Assembly: GCA_011369465.1 (NCBI GenBank)
Contig: DRQG01000065.1
Coordinates: 1-56,173 of the forward strand
Source: Caldithrix abyssi
GTDB lineage: Bacteria; Calditrichota; Calditrichia; Calditrichales; Calditrichaceae
Direction: 5' to 3'
Length of the DNA stretch: 56,173 nt
In this document: in pieces, positions 7,972 to 16,269 of the stretch
Position numbering within the stretch: position 1 is the stretch's first letter
Layout: every line of letters begins with the position of its first letter
Notes under the pieces: generated by a model
Seen by the model: the letters and a program-made list of their open reading frames with translations, nothing else
Told to the model about the DNA's origin: nothing
Database searches by the model: none
Made by a program: the position numbers and the translations under genes

Positions 7972-10005
7972 ATGAAAAAATTTTATATCATACCGGTTAT
8001 TTGGATTCTATCATTTTGCGCTCAGCTATTGGCGGATGGCTTAATGCTGCCCAATGAGGATAACTATCCCAAAGAATTGCTGCGCAATAGGATGACCCAT
8101 GTAACCGTGAACATAAACGGCCTGGTAGCCGAAACCTATGTATATCAGGAGTTTGTCAACGAAAGCAACGACACCACCGACGCCGTGTATTCTTTTCCCT
8201 TGCCGCCCGACGCCCGGGCCACGGATTTTGTTTATTGGTATGAAGGAAAAGTGTACAGAGCAGTCCTCAAGGTAAAGGAACAGGCGGTCAATCCCGGCAC
8301 GGGCGAGGGAGGCATCGCCGCGGAAGTGAACAGCTATATCGGTCGCAACGGGATTAAAATTTTCCTGAAAAATATTAAAGCGGGGCAAATACAAAAGGTA
8401 CGCCTGCGCTATATAAGTCTTTGTGATTATTACCAGGGTAAGCTGACCTATACGTATCCGCTGAATACGGAAAAATTTGTAACCTATCCGCTCGATCATT
8501 TACAGTTCACCTTTAGCGTAACATCCAATTCGGATATTCTTGAGTTTGATATACCTACGCATCCGGATTATCGGGTGATCAATAATGATGGTCGTTCTTT
8601 GAAGATAGAGATGGAACAACCGAAAGCCTATGTAAACCGCGATCTGGTGTTCACCTGTCAGTTAACGCAGGATGAGTTGGGCGTGGATTTCTATTCGGTC
8701 AACAATGATAGCACAGACGGACATTTTGCTCTGTTTGTCCGGCCGCAAAATGAGGCGCCCGCCGATAGCGTGCTTCCCCGGCGCGTGCTATGTCTCTTGT
8801 CTACTGCCAGTGATATGTATGGCTATAAGCTGGAACAGAGCATCATCGCCATAAAAGATATTCTGAATATGCTGGGTGACCGCGATCAGTTTAATATCCT
8901 CTTGTTCGATCATCAAACCACCGCCTGGAAAGAGGCGCCGGTACAGGCCAGCCCGGAAAATATCCAACAGGCTGAAGATTTTCTGGATGCCGTGTCGATC
9001 GGATACGGTTCGGATTTAGGGAACGCTTTGCAAACAGCTCTGGATCAGATAACGGATGCCTCTTACAGCAATGCCATTTTAGTGTTTTCCGGAGGGACAA
9101 CCTCCATCGATCCGCGCCAGATTGAAAGCCAAAACACCTATCGCAGCGGTATTTTTCCGATTAGTATCGGGACATCGGGCGGATTGGCCCGCCTGGAAAT
9201 GACGGCGGCGCTGAATTACGGATTTGTAACCTACGTTCAAGGAACCGAGTACATCAGGCAGAAAATGGTTCGGGTATTCGAACAAATCAGTCAACCGGTT
9301 TTGGATGATGTGCGCCTGGAATACGGTAAGGCCGATCTTTCACAGCTCATTCCGGAAAAAATTCCCAATGTTTACGCCGGTTCCTATCTTTTTACCGCCG
9401 GGCGTTATGCCGAAAGCGGTGAATCGGCGCTGAGTATAGCCGGATATTCGGCCCGGGGACCGGTAGTGTATGATTTCAGGTTGGAGTTCAGCGACAGCAC
9501 CAATCCGTACAAATTCGCCGAATCTTTATGGGCCAAAGAAATGATTGATGCGCTGGAAAGGGAAATCGAAATTTACGGGGAAACCGATGAGCTGAAAGCG
9601 CGCTTAATCGATTTAAGCCTTACCTACAATATCCGTTGCCGGTACACGGCCTTTATTGCGGACTATGAGAACGAGGCAACCCCCATAGACCGTACGCTGC
9701 CTCAGTTGAAGCCGCAAAGTTCATTCCTTGCCGGAAATTATCCCAATCCGTTCAATCCGCTTACCCGCATCCGCGTTTACATATCGCCCGAGGCAGATCA
9801 TGCGGTTAAACTGATTAAAATATATAACATTCTTGGGCAGTTGGTGGCTGTTATCGACATATCCCATTTGACCTCCGGCTGGCATGAGGTACTGTTTGAT
9901 GCGCTCAACTTCTGGGGCGGCCGGTTGTCCAGCGGTATGTACATTGTGCAACTGCAAATCGGGAACAATATCAGAAACGCCATTCGGATCAATCTGGTCA
10001 AATAA
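7972..10005 (+). CDS. secreted VIT and degenerate VWA-like protein with sorting domain
   Basis: This 677-residue protein has a signal peptide (~1-21), a VIT domain (~30-150: FPLPPDARATDFVYW matches the first gene's FPLPENAMITELIYW), and a VWA-like fold (~265-430). The sorting domain is at ~581-677 (NYPNPFNPLTRI). The first metal-site motif, DxSxS in active VWA domains, reads S277-T-A-S-D281, so the key Asp and the second Ser are gone. Metal-dependent ligand binding through the canonical site is therefore unlikely. AGAGGAG at 7955-7961 sets the ATG at 7972. It closes the operon and is followed by a terminator. It resembles the gene at 3459 along its length, including the EIYGETDEL segment after the VWA, so it is a paralogue that lost its metal site. 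Confidence 0.82.
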   Translation: MKKFYIIPVIWILSFCAQLLADGLMLPNEDNYPKELLRNRMTHVTVNINGLVAETYVYQEFVNESNDTTDAVYSFPLPPDARATDFVYWYEGKVYRAVLKVKEQAVNPGTGEGGIAAEVNSYIGRNGIKIFLKNIKAGQIQKVRLRYISLCDYYQGKLTYTYPLNTEKFVTYPLDHLQFTFSVTSNSDILEFDIPTHPDYRVINNDGRSLKIEMEQPKAYVNRDLVFTCQLTQDELGVDFYSVNNDSTDGHFALFVRPQNEAPADSVLPRRVLCLLSTASDMYGYKLEQSIIAIKDILNMLGDRDQFNILLFDHQTTAWKEAPVQASPENIQQAEDFLDAVSIGYGSDLGNALQTALDQITDASYSNAILVFSGGTTSIDPRQIESQNTYRSGIFPISIGTSGGLARLEMTAALNYGFVTYVQGTEYIRQKMVRVFEQISQPVLDDVRLEYGKADLSQLIPEKIPNVYAGSYLFTAGRYAESGESALSIAGYSARGPVVYDFRLEFSDSTNPYKFAESLWAKEMIDALEREIEIYGETDELKARLIDLSLTYNIRCRYTAFIADYENEATPIDRTLPQLKPQSSFLAGNYPNPFNPLTRIRVYISPEADHAVKLIKIYNILGQLVAVIDISHLTSGWHEVLFDALNFWGGRLSSGMYIVQLQIGNNIRNAIRINLVK

Positions 10006-10039
10006 ATGGCGACTTTTTTAATAACCAATTACTATTTTA

Positions 10040-10063
10040 CCCCTCGCTTGTAAATATGAGGGG
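10040..10063. other. CCCCTC/GAGGGG hairpin
   Basis: CCCCTC (10040-10045) pairs with GAGGGG (10058-10063) across a 12-nt loop, 35 nt after the VWA operon stop. It lies just before the stronger terminator at 10078. It may help block 3' exonucleases; no T-run follows on the plus strand. Confidence 0.35.
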
Positions 10064-10077
10064 AAAAGTATAACTTA

Positions 10078-10110
10078 AAGCCGTTCGATTCATTTCGGAC
10101 GGCTTTTTTT
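10078..10110 (+). terminator. intrinsic terminator of the VWA operon
   Basis: AAGCCGTTCG (10078-10087) pairs with CGGACGGCTT (10096-10105) with one G-T pair and an 8-nt loop. A run of seven T's (10104-10110) follows. This is a textbook factor-independent terminator and separates the VWA genes from the phospholipase gene. Confidence 0.85.
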
Positions 10111-10177
10111 GCAACAAATTCATAGCGCGGTTCAGGACGGGCACTTATTTCCGATATTTTGGCAAGAAGGGAACAAA

Positions 10178-11053
10178 ATGACAGAAAAGAAAACCACAGT
10201 TTCTCTGGTATTGGGCAGCGGCGGGGCCCGCGGACTCACCCATATAGGCATTATTCGGTATCTGGAAGAAAACGGTTATCAAATCACCTCTGTGGCCGGA
10301 TCATCCATGGGCGCGTTGGTAGGCGGTATTTACGCGGCGGGCAAACTGAAGGAATACACCGCCTGGGTACGGGGAATCACCAAACTGGACATTTTACGTT
10401 TGCTGGATATATCCTTAGTCGGGGGCGGTTTCGTGAAAGGGGATAAAATTATCGGGACATTACGTGAACTCATCGGCGATCGATTAATTGAGGACCTGCC
10501 CATTCCTTTTACGGCCGTGGCTTCCAATATCGTTAACGGAAAGGAAGTCTGGCTAAGTAAAGGACCCCTTTTTGACGCCATCCGCGCTTCCATAGCTATC
10601 CCGCTCTTTTTTACACCTTTTGAATTAAACGGAGAAGAACTGCTGGACGGCGGTATATTAAATCCCGTACCCATTGCACCTACTTTTAAAGATAACACCG
10701 ATTTGACTATTGCCGTTAATTTGGGCGCCCAGCCGGATGAAGCCTATGAGCGAAAGGAAGAAAAAATACAGGATGATGACTCGCCTCTCTCTTTCATCCA
10801 AAAAACCATAAAAGGATTCATTGAAAATTTGCAGGACGAGCCCAGGCAAAAACCGCAAATTAAACTGGATATGTACGACATTATCAACCAGTCGCTGGAC
10901 GCCATGCAGGGAACAATCGCCCGGCAAAAGCTGGCCGCTTATCCGCCCGATATTTTAATTGACATTCCGCGCAACATCTGCGGTACATTGGAATTTGACC
11001 GCGCCGATGAGATGATCGACTACGGTTACCAAAGAGCCAAGGAAGTGTTGTAA
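10178..11053 (+). CDS. patatin-like phospholipase (RssA/YchK type)
   Basis: This 291-residue protein has the full patatin set: oxyanion-hole glycines in LGSGGARG (about residues 10-17), the nucleophile elbow GSSMG, and the Asp of the catalytic dyad in DGG (LLDGGILNPVP). The family hydrolyses acyl chains from membrane lipids using a Ser-Asp dyad. No signal peptide is seen, so it should be cytoplasmic or membrane-associated. The start is set at ATG 10178 because AGAAGGGA lies just upstream. An in-frame TTG at 10109 falls inside the preceding terminator's T-run and is rejected. It stands alone between a terminator and a 194-nt gap. That gap holds only weak inverted repeats (for example TGATGAA at 11080 and TTCATCA at 11090). 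Confidence 0.88.
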   Translation: MTEKKTTVSLVLGSGGARGLTHIGIIRYLEENGYQITSVAGSSMGALVGGIYAAGKLKEYTAWVRGITKLDILRLLDISLVGGGFVKGDKIIGTLRELIGDRLIEDLPIPFTAVASNIVNGKEVWLSKGPLFDAIRASIAIPLFFTPFELNGEELLDGGILNPVPIAPTFKDNTDLTIAVNLGAQPDEAYERKEEKIQDDDSPLSFIQKTIKGFIENLQDEPRQKPQIKLDMYDIINQSLDAMQGTIARQKLAAYPPDILIDIPRNICGTLEFDRADEMIDYGYQRAKEVL

Positions 11054-11247
11054 GACATGGCCGATACGGATAACACGTGTGATGAACGTTTCATCATCGC
11101 GTGCCCGCTTTGCCGGGATAAGCGATTTTCACTCTGGTGACGGATCGATTTTTAACTTAGTGCGTATATTATTTTGTCCACTTTTGGCATTTCTCAACAT
11201 CATATAAAGGTAGAGATTGACATTCATACTGGTTATGATGGGAGGGA

Positions 11248-12390
11248 ATGATGCGCATTGGTATGATTTCTTCTTATCCGCCGATTGAATGCGGTATCGC
11301 CACCTACACGCAATATCTCACAGAGGCCCTGCGCCGGTTGCAAAATGATGTTTATATTGTTTCGCATGTGGGCGGTGCGGGTAAACAGGTTTTTCCCAGT
11401 TTCGACTATGATGACGGTGATCTGGCCCATAAGGCTTTCTCCGCTATGATCCGATTTACTCCGGATGTGGTGCATATTCAACATGAATTCGGTCTGTTCG
11501 GTAAATATCACGGTGTTGCCGTCGTCCCGTTAATCCTGCAGTTTCGGTTATCCGGAACACCGGTGGTAACCACATTACACACTGTATATAAAAATCCGGA
11601 TGAAACCCATCGCCTGCTGCTGGAATCCATCCTACTGCATTCCAATACAATTATCGTTCATGAAGATTATCAAAAAGATACATTGTTAAAGTTGTCTCCA
11701 ATTGAAGCGGGACATAAAATCCATGTGATCGAGCATGGCGCCCGCGAGGTGGAACCGGTGGCCAGGGCCAGAGAAAAGCTCAATCTGCCGCGTGATAAAA
11801 AGATTATTTTGATGATCGGTTATTTCCGACCCAGTAAAAATTTTGAGCTTATTATCGATTTGTTTCCGCAAATTTTAGCCAAATATCCGGAGGCCGTTTT
11901 AGTGCTGGCCGGGAAAATTCGCGGTAACGAACATTTGGAATACCGTACCCAATTGTTTAATCGTATCGAACATTCGCCGGTGAAGGATCATATTTATTTG
12001 ATTCGCGGGCAGTTAAAACAGGATGTTTTTGACACCATACTTTCGGCAGCGGACGTAGTGGTTTTACCCTACAAAATTAACTCCCAAAGCGGCATTCTGG
12101 CCCATAGTCTGGCTTTTGGCCGTCCCATTGTGGCCAGCGACAGTGGGGCTATGAAGCGCATTATGCAGCGTTCCGGCGCCGGTTTCGTTTGCGAAAACGA
12201 CGATGAATTTGTTGCAAATATTGTTAAAGTGCTCAGCGATTCCCGGTTGGCGCAGGCTTTGTCAACCAACGCCCGCAAGTACGTAAAAGAACACATCGGC
12301 TGGTCGGGCACCGCCCAAAAACATCTCGCTATCTACCGGCAGTTAATGGACAAACCGATTTTAGAATCGAGAACGATTTGGGTGGAGTAA
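11248..12390 (+). CDS. GT4 family glycosyltransferase
   Basis: This 380-residue protein has the two-Rossmann (GT-B) layout of GT4 enzymes. The N-terminal motif is SSYPPIECGIATYTQ. A central HEFG-containing segment binds acceptor, and the C-terminal donor domain starts near MIGYFRPSKNFE. The nucleotide-sugar loop is SQSGILAHSLAFGRPIVAS in place of the more usual E-x7-E segment. Such enzymes are retaining transferases, often mannosyl- or glucosyltransferases. GGAGGGA precedes ATG 11248. The next gene is a GH130-type mannoside phosphorylase homologue, and in other bacteria GT4 and GH130 genes are paired, so mannose-containing glycans are a reasonable guess. The true donor and acceptor are not readable. 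Confidence 0.85.
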   Translation: MMRIGMISSYPPIECGIATYTQYLTEALRRLQNDVYIVSHVGGAGKQVFPSFDYDDGDLAHKAFSAMIRFTPDVVHIQHEFGLFGKYHGVAVVPLILQFRLSGTPVVTTLHTVYKNPDETHRLLLESILLHSNTIIVHEDYQKDTLLKLSPIEAGHKIHVIEHGAREVEPVARAREKLNLPRDKKIILMIGYFRPSKNFELIIDLFPQILAKYPEAVLVLAGKIRGNEHLEYRTQLFNRIEHSPVKDHIYLIRGQLKQDVFDTILSAADVVVLPYKINSQSGILAHSLAFGRPIVASDSGAMKRIMQRSGAGFVCENDDEFVANIVKVLSDSRLAQALSTNARKYVKEHIGWSGTAQKHLAIYRQLMDKPILESRTIWVE

Positions 12391-12399
12391 AAGCGGTGT

Positions 12400-12468
12400 C
12401 CTTCCCTGTTGAATCAGGGAAGGTGGCTTCCCGACCTGTCGGGGCTGGGGAGGGTCAACAGGTTTTTT
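12400..12468 (+). terminator. repeat-derived terminator-like structure between GT4 and GH130 genes
   Basis: CCTTCCCTG (12400-12408) is perfectly complementary to CAGGGAAGG (12415-12423). CCCGA/TCGGG (12430-12434/12439-12443) forms a second hairpin, typical of the dispersed repeat family seen at 19742 and 28332. Overlapping these, CCTGTTGA (12405-12412) pairs with TCAACAGG (12455-12462), followed by six T's (12463-12468). Either local hairpins or the long stem can form. The T-run supports termination, perhaps partial, before the GH130 gene. Confidence 0.45.
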
Positions 12469-12587
12469 AAGTGTTCCAAATACGAGTTGTGAGATCCATC
12501 GATAATTTAACCGGACACCATTGGCGAATGAAATTAAATAATCAAAAAATTATGTTAACACTACCTTTGAATATAAAAGGAGCGATC

Positions 12588-13526
12588 ATGAAACAGCATC
12601 AATTGCATCCTTTTATCCGTTATGAAAAGAATCCGATTTTAAGCAGGGACAGTGTTCCGTATGCTTGCAATACCGTTTTTAATGCGGCTGCTACGAAATA
12701 CAACGACAAATATCTGCTGCTCTTGCGTATTGAAGATCTGCGCGGGCACAGCCATTTAACCAAAGCCTGGTCCGATGACGGCTATCATTTTGAGGTGGAA
12801 GAAAAACCATGGATTTGTCCTACCGATGATCCGGAAACGGAAGTGTACGAACGCTATGGCGTGGAAGACCCGCGCATTACCCGGATGAATGAGGAATTCT
12901 ACATCACCTATACGGCCTACGGCCCGTACGGCCCGCGGGCGGCCATCGGCAAAACGACGGATTTCGAACAATTTGAACGCATCGCTTTAATTACCGAAGT
13001 GGATAACAAAGATGTAGTGCTCTTCCCGGAAAAAATAAACAGCAAGTTTGTCCTGATCGACCGCCCGGGCGGTTTTGGCGGCAAACGGGGAGATATCTGG
13101 ATCAAAGAGTCGCCGGATTTGATTCACTGGGGTCGGGCGCGCGTTCTGCTGGCGGCGGAGCCGGGCTGGGGCGGATTTAAATTAGGCGTATCCACCCCGC
13201 CGCTTAAAACCGGGTCGGGCTGGCTGGTGTTTTATCACGGCGTGCGATCCACTCCGGCAGGCAACCTGTACCGTATCGGTGCCATGCTGCTGGAATTGGA
13301 CAATCCCAAAAAAGTTATCGCCCACACGCCGCATTTTATTTTCGGTCCGGAAGAGAGCTACGAACGTACCGGCGATGTGCCCAACGTGGTTTTTCCCTGC
13401 GGATTGATATTGGAAGAGGATAACACGATCAAACTTTATTACGGTGCTGCAGATACCCACATAGCCCTGGCCGAGGCCAGACTGGAGGATATTGTGGAAC
13501 TGTGTATGATGGGGCCGCGGGAATAA
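12588..13526 (+). CDS. GH130 family beta-mannoside phosphorylase/hydrolase-like protein
   Basis: This 312-residue protein is the usual length for GH130, a five-bladed propeller family that phosphorolyses or hydrolyses beta-1,2- or beta-1,4-mannosides. It has the N-terminal HPxxRYEKNPIL segment, the LLLRIEDLRGHSHL motif, and GVEDPRI, whose Asp is the family's catalytic acid. It also has the GWGGFKLGVSTPP and YHGV segments lining the active site. No signal peptide, so cytoplasmic. AAAAGGAG (12575-12582) fixes ATG 12588 over an upstream in-frame codon at 12471. It probably acts with the GT4 gene upstream in turnover of a mannose-containing oligosaccharide (inference). It ends tail-to-tail with the arsenic operon with no gap. 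Confidence 0.85.
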   Translation: MKQHQLHPFIRYEKNPILSRDSVPYACNTVFNAAATKYNDKYLLLLRIEDLRGHSHLTKAWSDDGYHFEVEEKPWICPTDDPETEVYERYGVEDPRITRMNEEFYITYTAYGPYGPRAAIGKTTDFEQFERIALITEVDNKDVVLFPEKINSKFVLIDRPGGFGGKRGDIWIKESPDLIHWGRARVLLAAEPGWGGFKLGVSTPPLKTGSGWLVFYHGVRSTPAGNLYRIGAMLLELDNPKKVIAHTPHFIFGPEESYERTGDVPNVVFPCGLILEEDNTIKLYYGAADTHIALAEARLEDIVELCMMGPRE

Positions 13527-13775
13527 TCATTGTTTTGCGCTATCCTCCAGCCAGTGGGCCAGCGTAGCTTTTACCGGTATTTTACCGGCGCTTTTGAGCT
13601 GACCGTTGATGAGCAAACCGGGGGTAATGTACACCCCCAACTCGGCAAAACGGTTGATATCGATAACCTTTTCTATTTGCGCATCCAACCGCAGTTCGTT
13701 TACAACCTCTTTGCACAGGGCTTCCAGCTTGTTGCAATTGGGGCAGCCGCTGCCCACAACCTGAATGTGTATCAT
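13527..13775 (-). CDS. thioredoxin-like small redox-active disulfide protein
   Basis: This 82-residue protein of the MTH895 / 'redox-active disulfide protein 2' family has a CPNC active site near residue 11. It also carries the cis-proline segment YITPGLLINGQ and a thioredoxin fold length without the N-terminal extension. It overlaps arsC by 4 nt and is last in the operon. This suggests it reduces the arsenate reductase or the permease's cysteines; that pairing is inference from position. Relatives are commonly found next to ArsP-type permeases. Confidence 0.85.
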   Translation of the reverse strand: MIHIQVVGSGCPNCNKLEALCKEVVNELRLDAQIEKVIDINRFAELGVYITPGLLINGQLKSAGKIPVKATLAHWLEDSAKQ

Positions 13776-14188
13776 CGCACATACTCCTCATAAAATTTAC
13801 GGAAATCACGTTTGATTTCATCTCGCACGCGGCGGAATACGGCCAAAACCTCTTCTTCGCTGCCGGTGGCTTCGGCCGGATCGTCGAAACCGATATGCAG
13901 GCGGGTTTTTACCTGACCGGCAAAAACAGGGCAGGTTTCCCTGGCATGATCGCAAACGGTAATTACAAAATCAAAGGGCTCATCAATAAAACAATCCACA
14001 TTTTTAGGATAATTGGCGGAAAGATCGATGCCTTCCTCCCGCATAACCTGCACCGCCTTGGGATGAACCCGTTCCGACGGCGCAGTGCCGGCGGAATACA
14101 CTTCCAAACTGCGGTCAAACGATTTGAGGAACCCCTCCGCCATCTGACTGCGGCAGGAATTGCCTGTACATAATATTAATATACGCAT
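13772..14188 (-). CDS. arsC: arsenate reductase ArsC, thioredoxin-coupled (LMW phosphatase type)
   Basis: This 138-residue protein has the P-loop CTGNSCRS (C-x5-R) at its N-terminus. Two further cysteines in VCDHARETCP form the cysteine relay of the Bacillus/Staphylococcus-type enzyme. The aspartate in the FDDPAEA loop matches the general acid of low-molecular-weight phosphatases. It reduces arsenate to arsenite for export. The neighbouring thioredoxin-like protein could regenerate it. It lies 100 nt downstream of the permease gene in the same operon, and that gap holds no other gene. Confidence 0.92.
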   Translation of the reverse strand: MRILILCTGNSCRSQMAEGFLKSFDRSLEVYSAGTAPSERVHPKAVQVMREEGIDLSANYPKNVDCFIDEPFDFVITVCDHARETCPVFAGQVKTRLHIGFDDPAEATGSEEEVLAVFRRVRDEIKRDFRKFYEEYVR

Positions 14189-14288
14189 GCTGTAGTCCTT
14201 GTTAATTTAATGTTTGTTTCGCATTTCATCTGAGCGCCAACCTTCTTGGTTTCCCGCCTTTTCACAAGGAGCGCAGAAATAATTCCGG

Positions 14289-15590
14289 CTAAAAAAAGAA
14301 ACCGAAAATAAAACCGCTTATGGTGGACATTGCGATGACCAGACCCACATAAACCACGGTTTTTTGTGTCCCGATTACGCCGCGAATCACCAGCATATTA
14401 GGCAGGGAAAGCGCGGGACCGGCCAGCAGCAGGGCCAGCGCCGGACCTTTGCCCATACCGGCGGACAGCAGACCCTGCAATATCGGTATTTCCGTCAGAG
14501 TGGCAAAATACATAAATGCCCCCACAAACGAGGCAAAAAAATTGGCCGCCAGCGAATTACCGCCCACCAGACCGGAAACCCATTCGTTGGGGATGATCCC
14601 GCTGCCGCCCTCGGGGGAACCCAGTAAAAACCCGGCCACCAGCACACCGGCCGCCAGTAAAGGCAGTATCTGTTTGGCGAAGCCCCATGTTTCGGACAGC
14701 CATTCTTCTCCTTCGCCCCGGCTGAAGGTCAGTAGAACCGTTAAAGCGATAACCGCGGCCACAAACACCATCAGCGGCGAGCCGGGTACAAGAAGATAAA
14801 CCAGCACCACCGCCGCAACGGCCAGGCTGACATGCCATTTATTCAACTTTAAAATATAGACCAGCGAGAAGGCCAGAAGCAGACCGAAAAATGCAGTGAA
14901 CAGCCATTTATTGGCGTAAAGAAAAGTCAATACACCCGGTTCGCTATCCGGTTTGCCCCAGGTGGCAAAAATTAAAATGAACACCAGTGTGAAAAAATGA
15001 AACACGGTGTGTCGTAACGGCCTCGGACTGTCCTCCTGCGGCAGTGTGAAATCGGCGCTCGGACTATCGGTCTCTTCCTTACGATAAATACGCTGCATAA
15101 TCAATCCGATGATTACGGCAAATGCCACCGCGCCGATAACGCGGGCCAGCCCCAGATCCCAACCCAGAATGCGGGCGGTTAAGATGATGGCCAGTATATT
15201 TACGGCCGGACCGGAATACAGAAACGCCGTTGCCGGGCCGATCCCTGCGCCGCGTTTGTAAATACCGGCAAACAACGGTAAAATGGTGCAGGAACATACG
15301 GCCAGCACCGCGCCGGACACCGAAGCCACACTGTACGCCACCCATTTTTTGGCTTGGCTGCCAAAATACCTGATCACCGTGGCCTGGCTGATAAATACCG
15401 CGATCACTCCGGCGATAAAAAACGCCGGAACCAGACAGAGCAGCACATGTTCGCGGGCGTACCAGTTCAGCAGATCAAGGGCGGAAAAAACCGCCTGACG
15501 AAAGACCGTACTGTCCAGCGGCATAAAATAGGCTAAAAGAAAAACGGCCAAAATCCATAGTAAGGGTTTAAATTCTTCACGCCAGTTCAC
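14289..15590 (-). CDS. ArsP-type (UPF0718) metal/metalloid efflux permease
   Basis: This 433-residue integral membrane protein has about ten hydrophobic segments and a charged loop near residues 180-200. The signature CSCTILPLFAGIYKRGAG, with paired cysteines in a helix, is the metalloid-binding motif of ArsP/PF03773 permeases. FLYSGPAVNILAI and ALLLAGPALSLPNMLVI are the matching internal-repeat motifs. Members export trivalent organoarsenicals or copper/zinc. The adjacent arsR and arsC favour arsenic, but the substrate cannot be fixed from sequence. It starts 48 nt after arsR and is the second gene of the operon. Confidence 0.85.
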   Translation of the reverse strand: MNWREEFKPLLWILAVFLLAYFMPLDSTVFRQAVFSALDLLNWYAREHVLLCLVPAFFIAGVIAVFISQATVIRYFGSQAKKWVAYSVASVSGAVLAVCSCTILPLFAGIYKRGAGIGPATAFLYSGPAVNILAIILTARILGWDLGLARVIGAVAFAVIIGLIMQRIYRKEETDSPSADFTLPQEDSPRPLRHTVFHFFTLVFILIFATWGKPDSEPGVLTFLYANKWLFTAFFGLLLAFSLVYILKLNKWHVSLAVAAVVLVYLLVPGSPLMVFVAAVIALTVLLTFSRGEGEEWLSETWGFAKQILPLLAAGVLVAGFLLGSPEGGSGIIPNEWVSGLVGGNSLAANFFASFVGAFMYFATLTEIPILQGLLSAGMGKGPALALLLAGPALSLPNMLVIRGVIGTQKTVVYVGLVIAMSTISGFIFGFFF

Positions 15591-15638
15591 GTAAGCTATC
15601 CTGAAAATTATAAATATTTTTCATCGCATTAAAGCGGT

Positions 15639-15986
15639 TCAATTTGTTGAACAGATCAAGTTACGATCCACTTTCGCAACCTTTGCTCTGTCCGCCTGTA
15701 CCGTTTCGTCGTCCGGAAGCCAGGAGCGCAGCAAGGGCAGCAGCTGATCGACATATTCAGTCCCGTTCCGGGTGTTCAGACTATAATTCACCCATTTACC
15801 CTCTTTGTGATCCAAAATAAGATCCGCATCGCGTAAAATAGACAGATGTTTGGAAACAGTGGATGCGGCCAGTCCCAGTATGTCGGTAATTTCGCAAACG
15901 CAAAGCGCCCGCACTTCCAGCATTTTCAGGATGCGTAAGCGGTTGGGATCGGAAAGGGCTTTAAAAATTTTAATCAGGTTTCTCAT
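15639..15986 (-). CDS. arsR: ArsR/SmtB family repressor
   Basis: This 115-residue winged-helix protein has the ALSDPNRLRILKML opening, then the metal-sensing ALCVCEITDIL with two cysteines as in the ArsR arsenite site. The recognition helix is AASTVSKHLSILRDA. An extra Cys near the C-terminus (ICSTN) might be a third ligand. It should repress its own operon until arsenite or a related thiophilic metal binds. AAAGG lies upstream of its ATG. An imperfect palindrome overlapping the -10 box is the probable operator. Confidence 0.92.
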   Translation of the reverse strand: MRNLIKIFKALSDPNRLRILKMLEVRALCVCEITDILGLAASTVSKHLSILRDADLILDHKEGKWVNYSLNTRNGTEYVDQLLPLLRSWLPDDETVQADRAKVAKVDRNLICSTN

Positions 15987-15999
15987 TATTGCCTTTCAA

Positions 16000-16043
16000 T
16001 TCGTTAATTAGCGAAATATAAAGTTATCGGCGATTTTATGCAA
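16000..16043 (-). promoter_or_regulatory. arsR operon promoter with palindromic operator
   Basis: Read on the minus strand, TTGCAT (16043-16038) and TATATT (16020-16015) are -35 and -10 boxes with a 17-nt spacer. The imperfect palindrome TTCGTTAATTAGCGAA (16000-16015, seven of eight pairs matching) abuts and overlaps the -10, 14 nt before the arsR start. ArsR dimers bind such palindromes near the transcription start, so repression by blocking RNA polymerase is expected. Confidence 0.6.
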
Positions 16044-16062
16044 AATATTTTTAGCTGTTTTA

Positions 16063-16237
16063 ATAAGTGAGTCCACTCTAAAAAGGGTACTACGAATAAA
16101 ATGTCACCCTGAACTCTGACCTGACGCCAGGACAGGCTCGTTTCAGGGTCTATTGATTTTATTGAAGTTATAGATGCCGATCCCGCCGGGGCGGGACGGA
16201 ATGACTTCTACCACCTCTTTAGAGTGGACTCATAAGT
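16063..16237. mobile_element. MITE-like element with terminal inverted repeats and target duplication
   Basis: GAGTCCACTCTAAA (16069-16082) and its exact complement TTTAGAGTGGACTC (16218-16231) bound a 163-bp segment. They are flanked by the same 6-mer ATAAGT at 16063-16068 and 16232-16237, as expected for a target-site duplication. No transposase or open frame lies inside. The interior carries GTCACCCTGAACTC, TTTCAGGGTCT and a CCCGCC/GGCGGG hairpin, resembling widespread dispersed palindromic repeats. It sits between the arsR promoter and mutY, so it does not break a gene. The parental transposon is not in this window. Confidence 0.65.
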
Positions 16238-16269
16238 GAAGAAAAAATATTTAGAAAAGCCTTCCTTCC

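Noticed and set aside
10109-10177. Upstream in-frame TTG start for the patatin gene
   Set aside because: It lies in the T-run of the terminator; the ribosome site fits ATG 10178.
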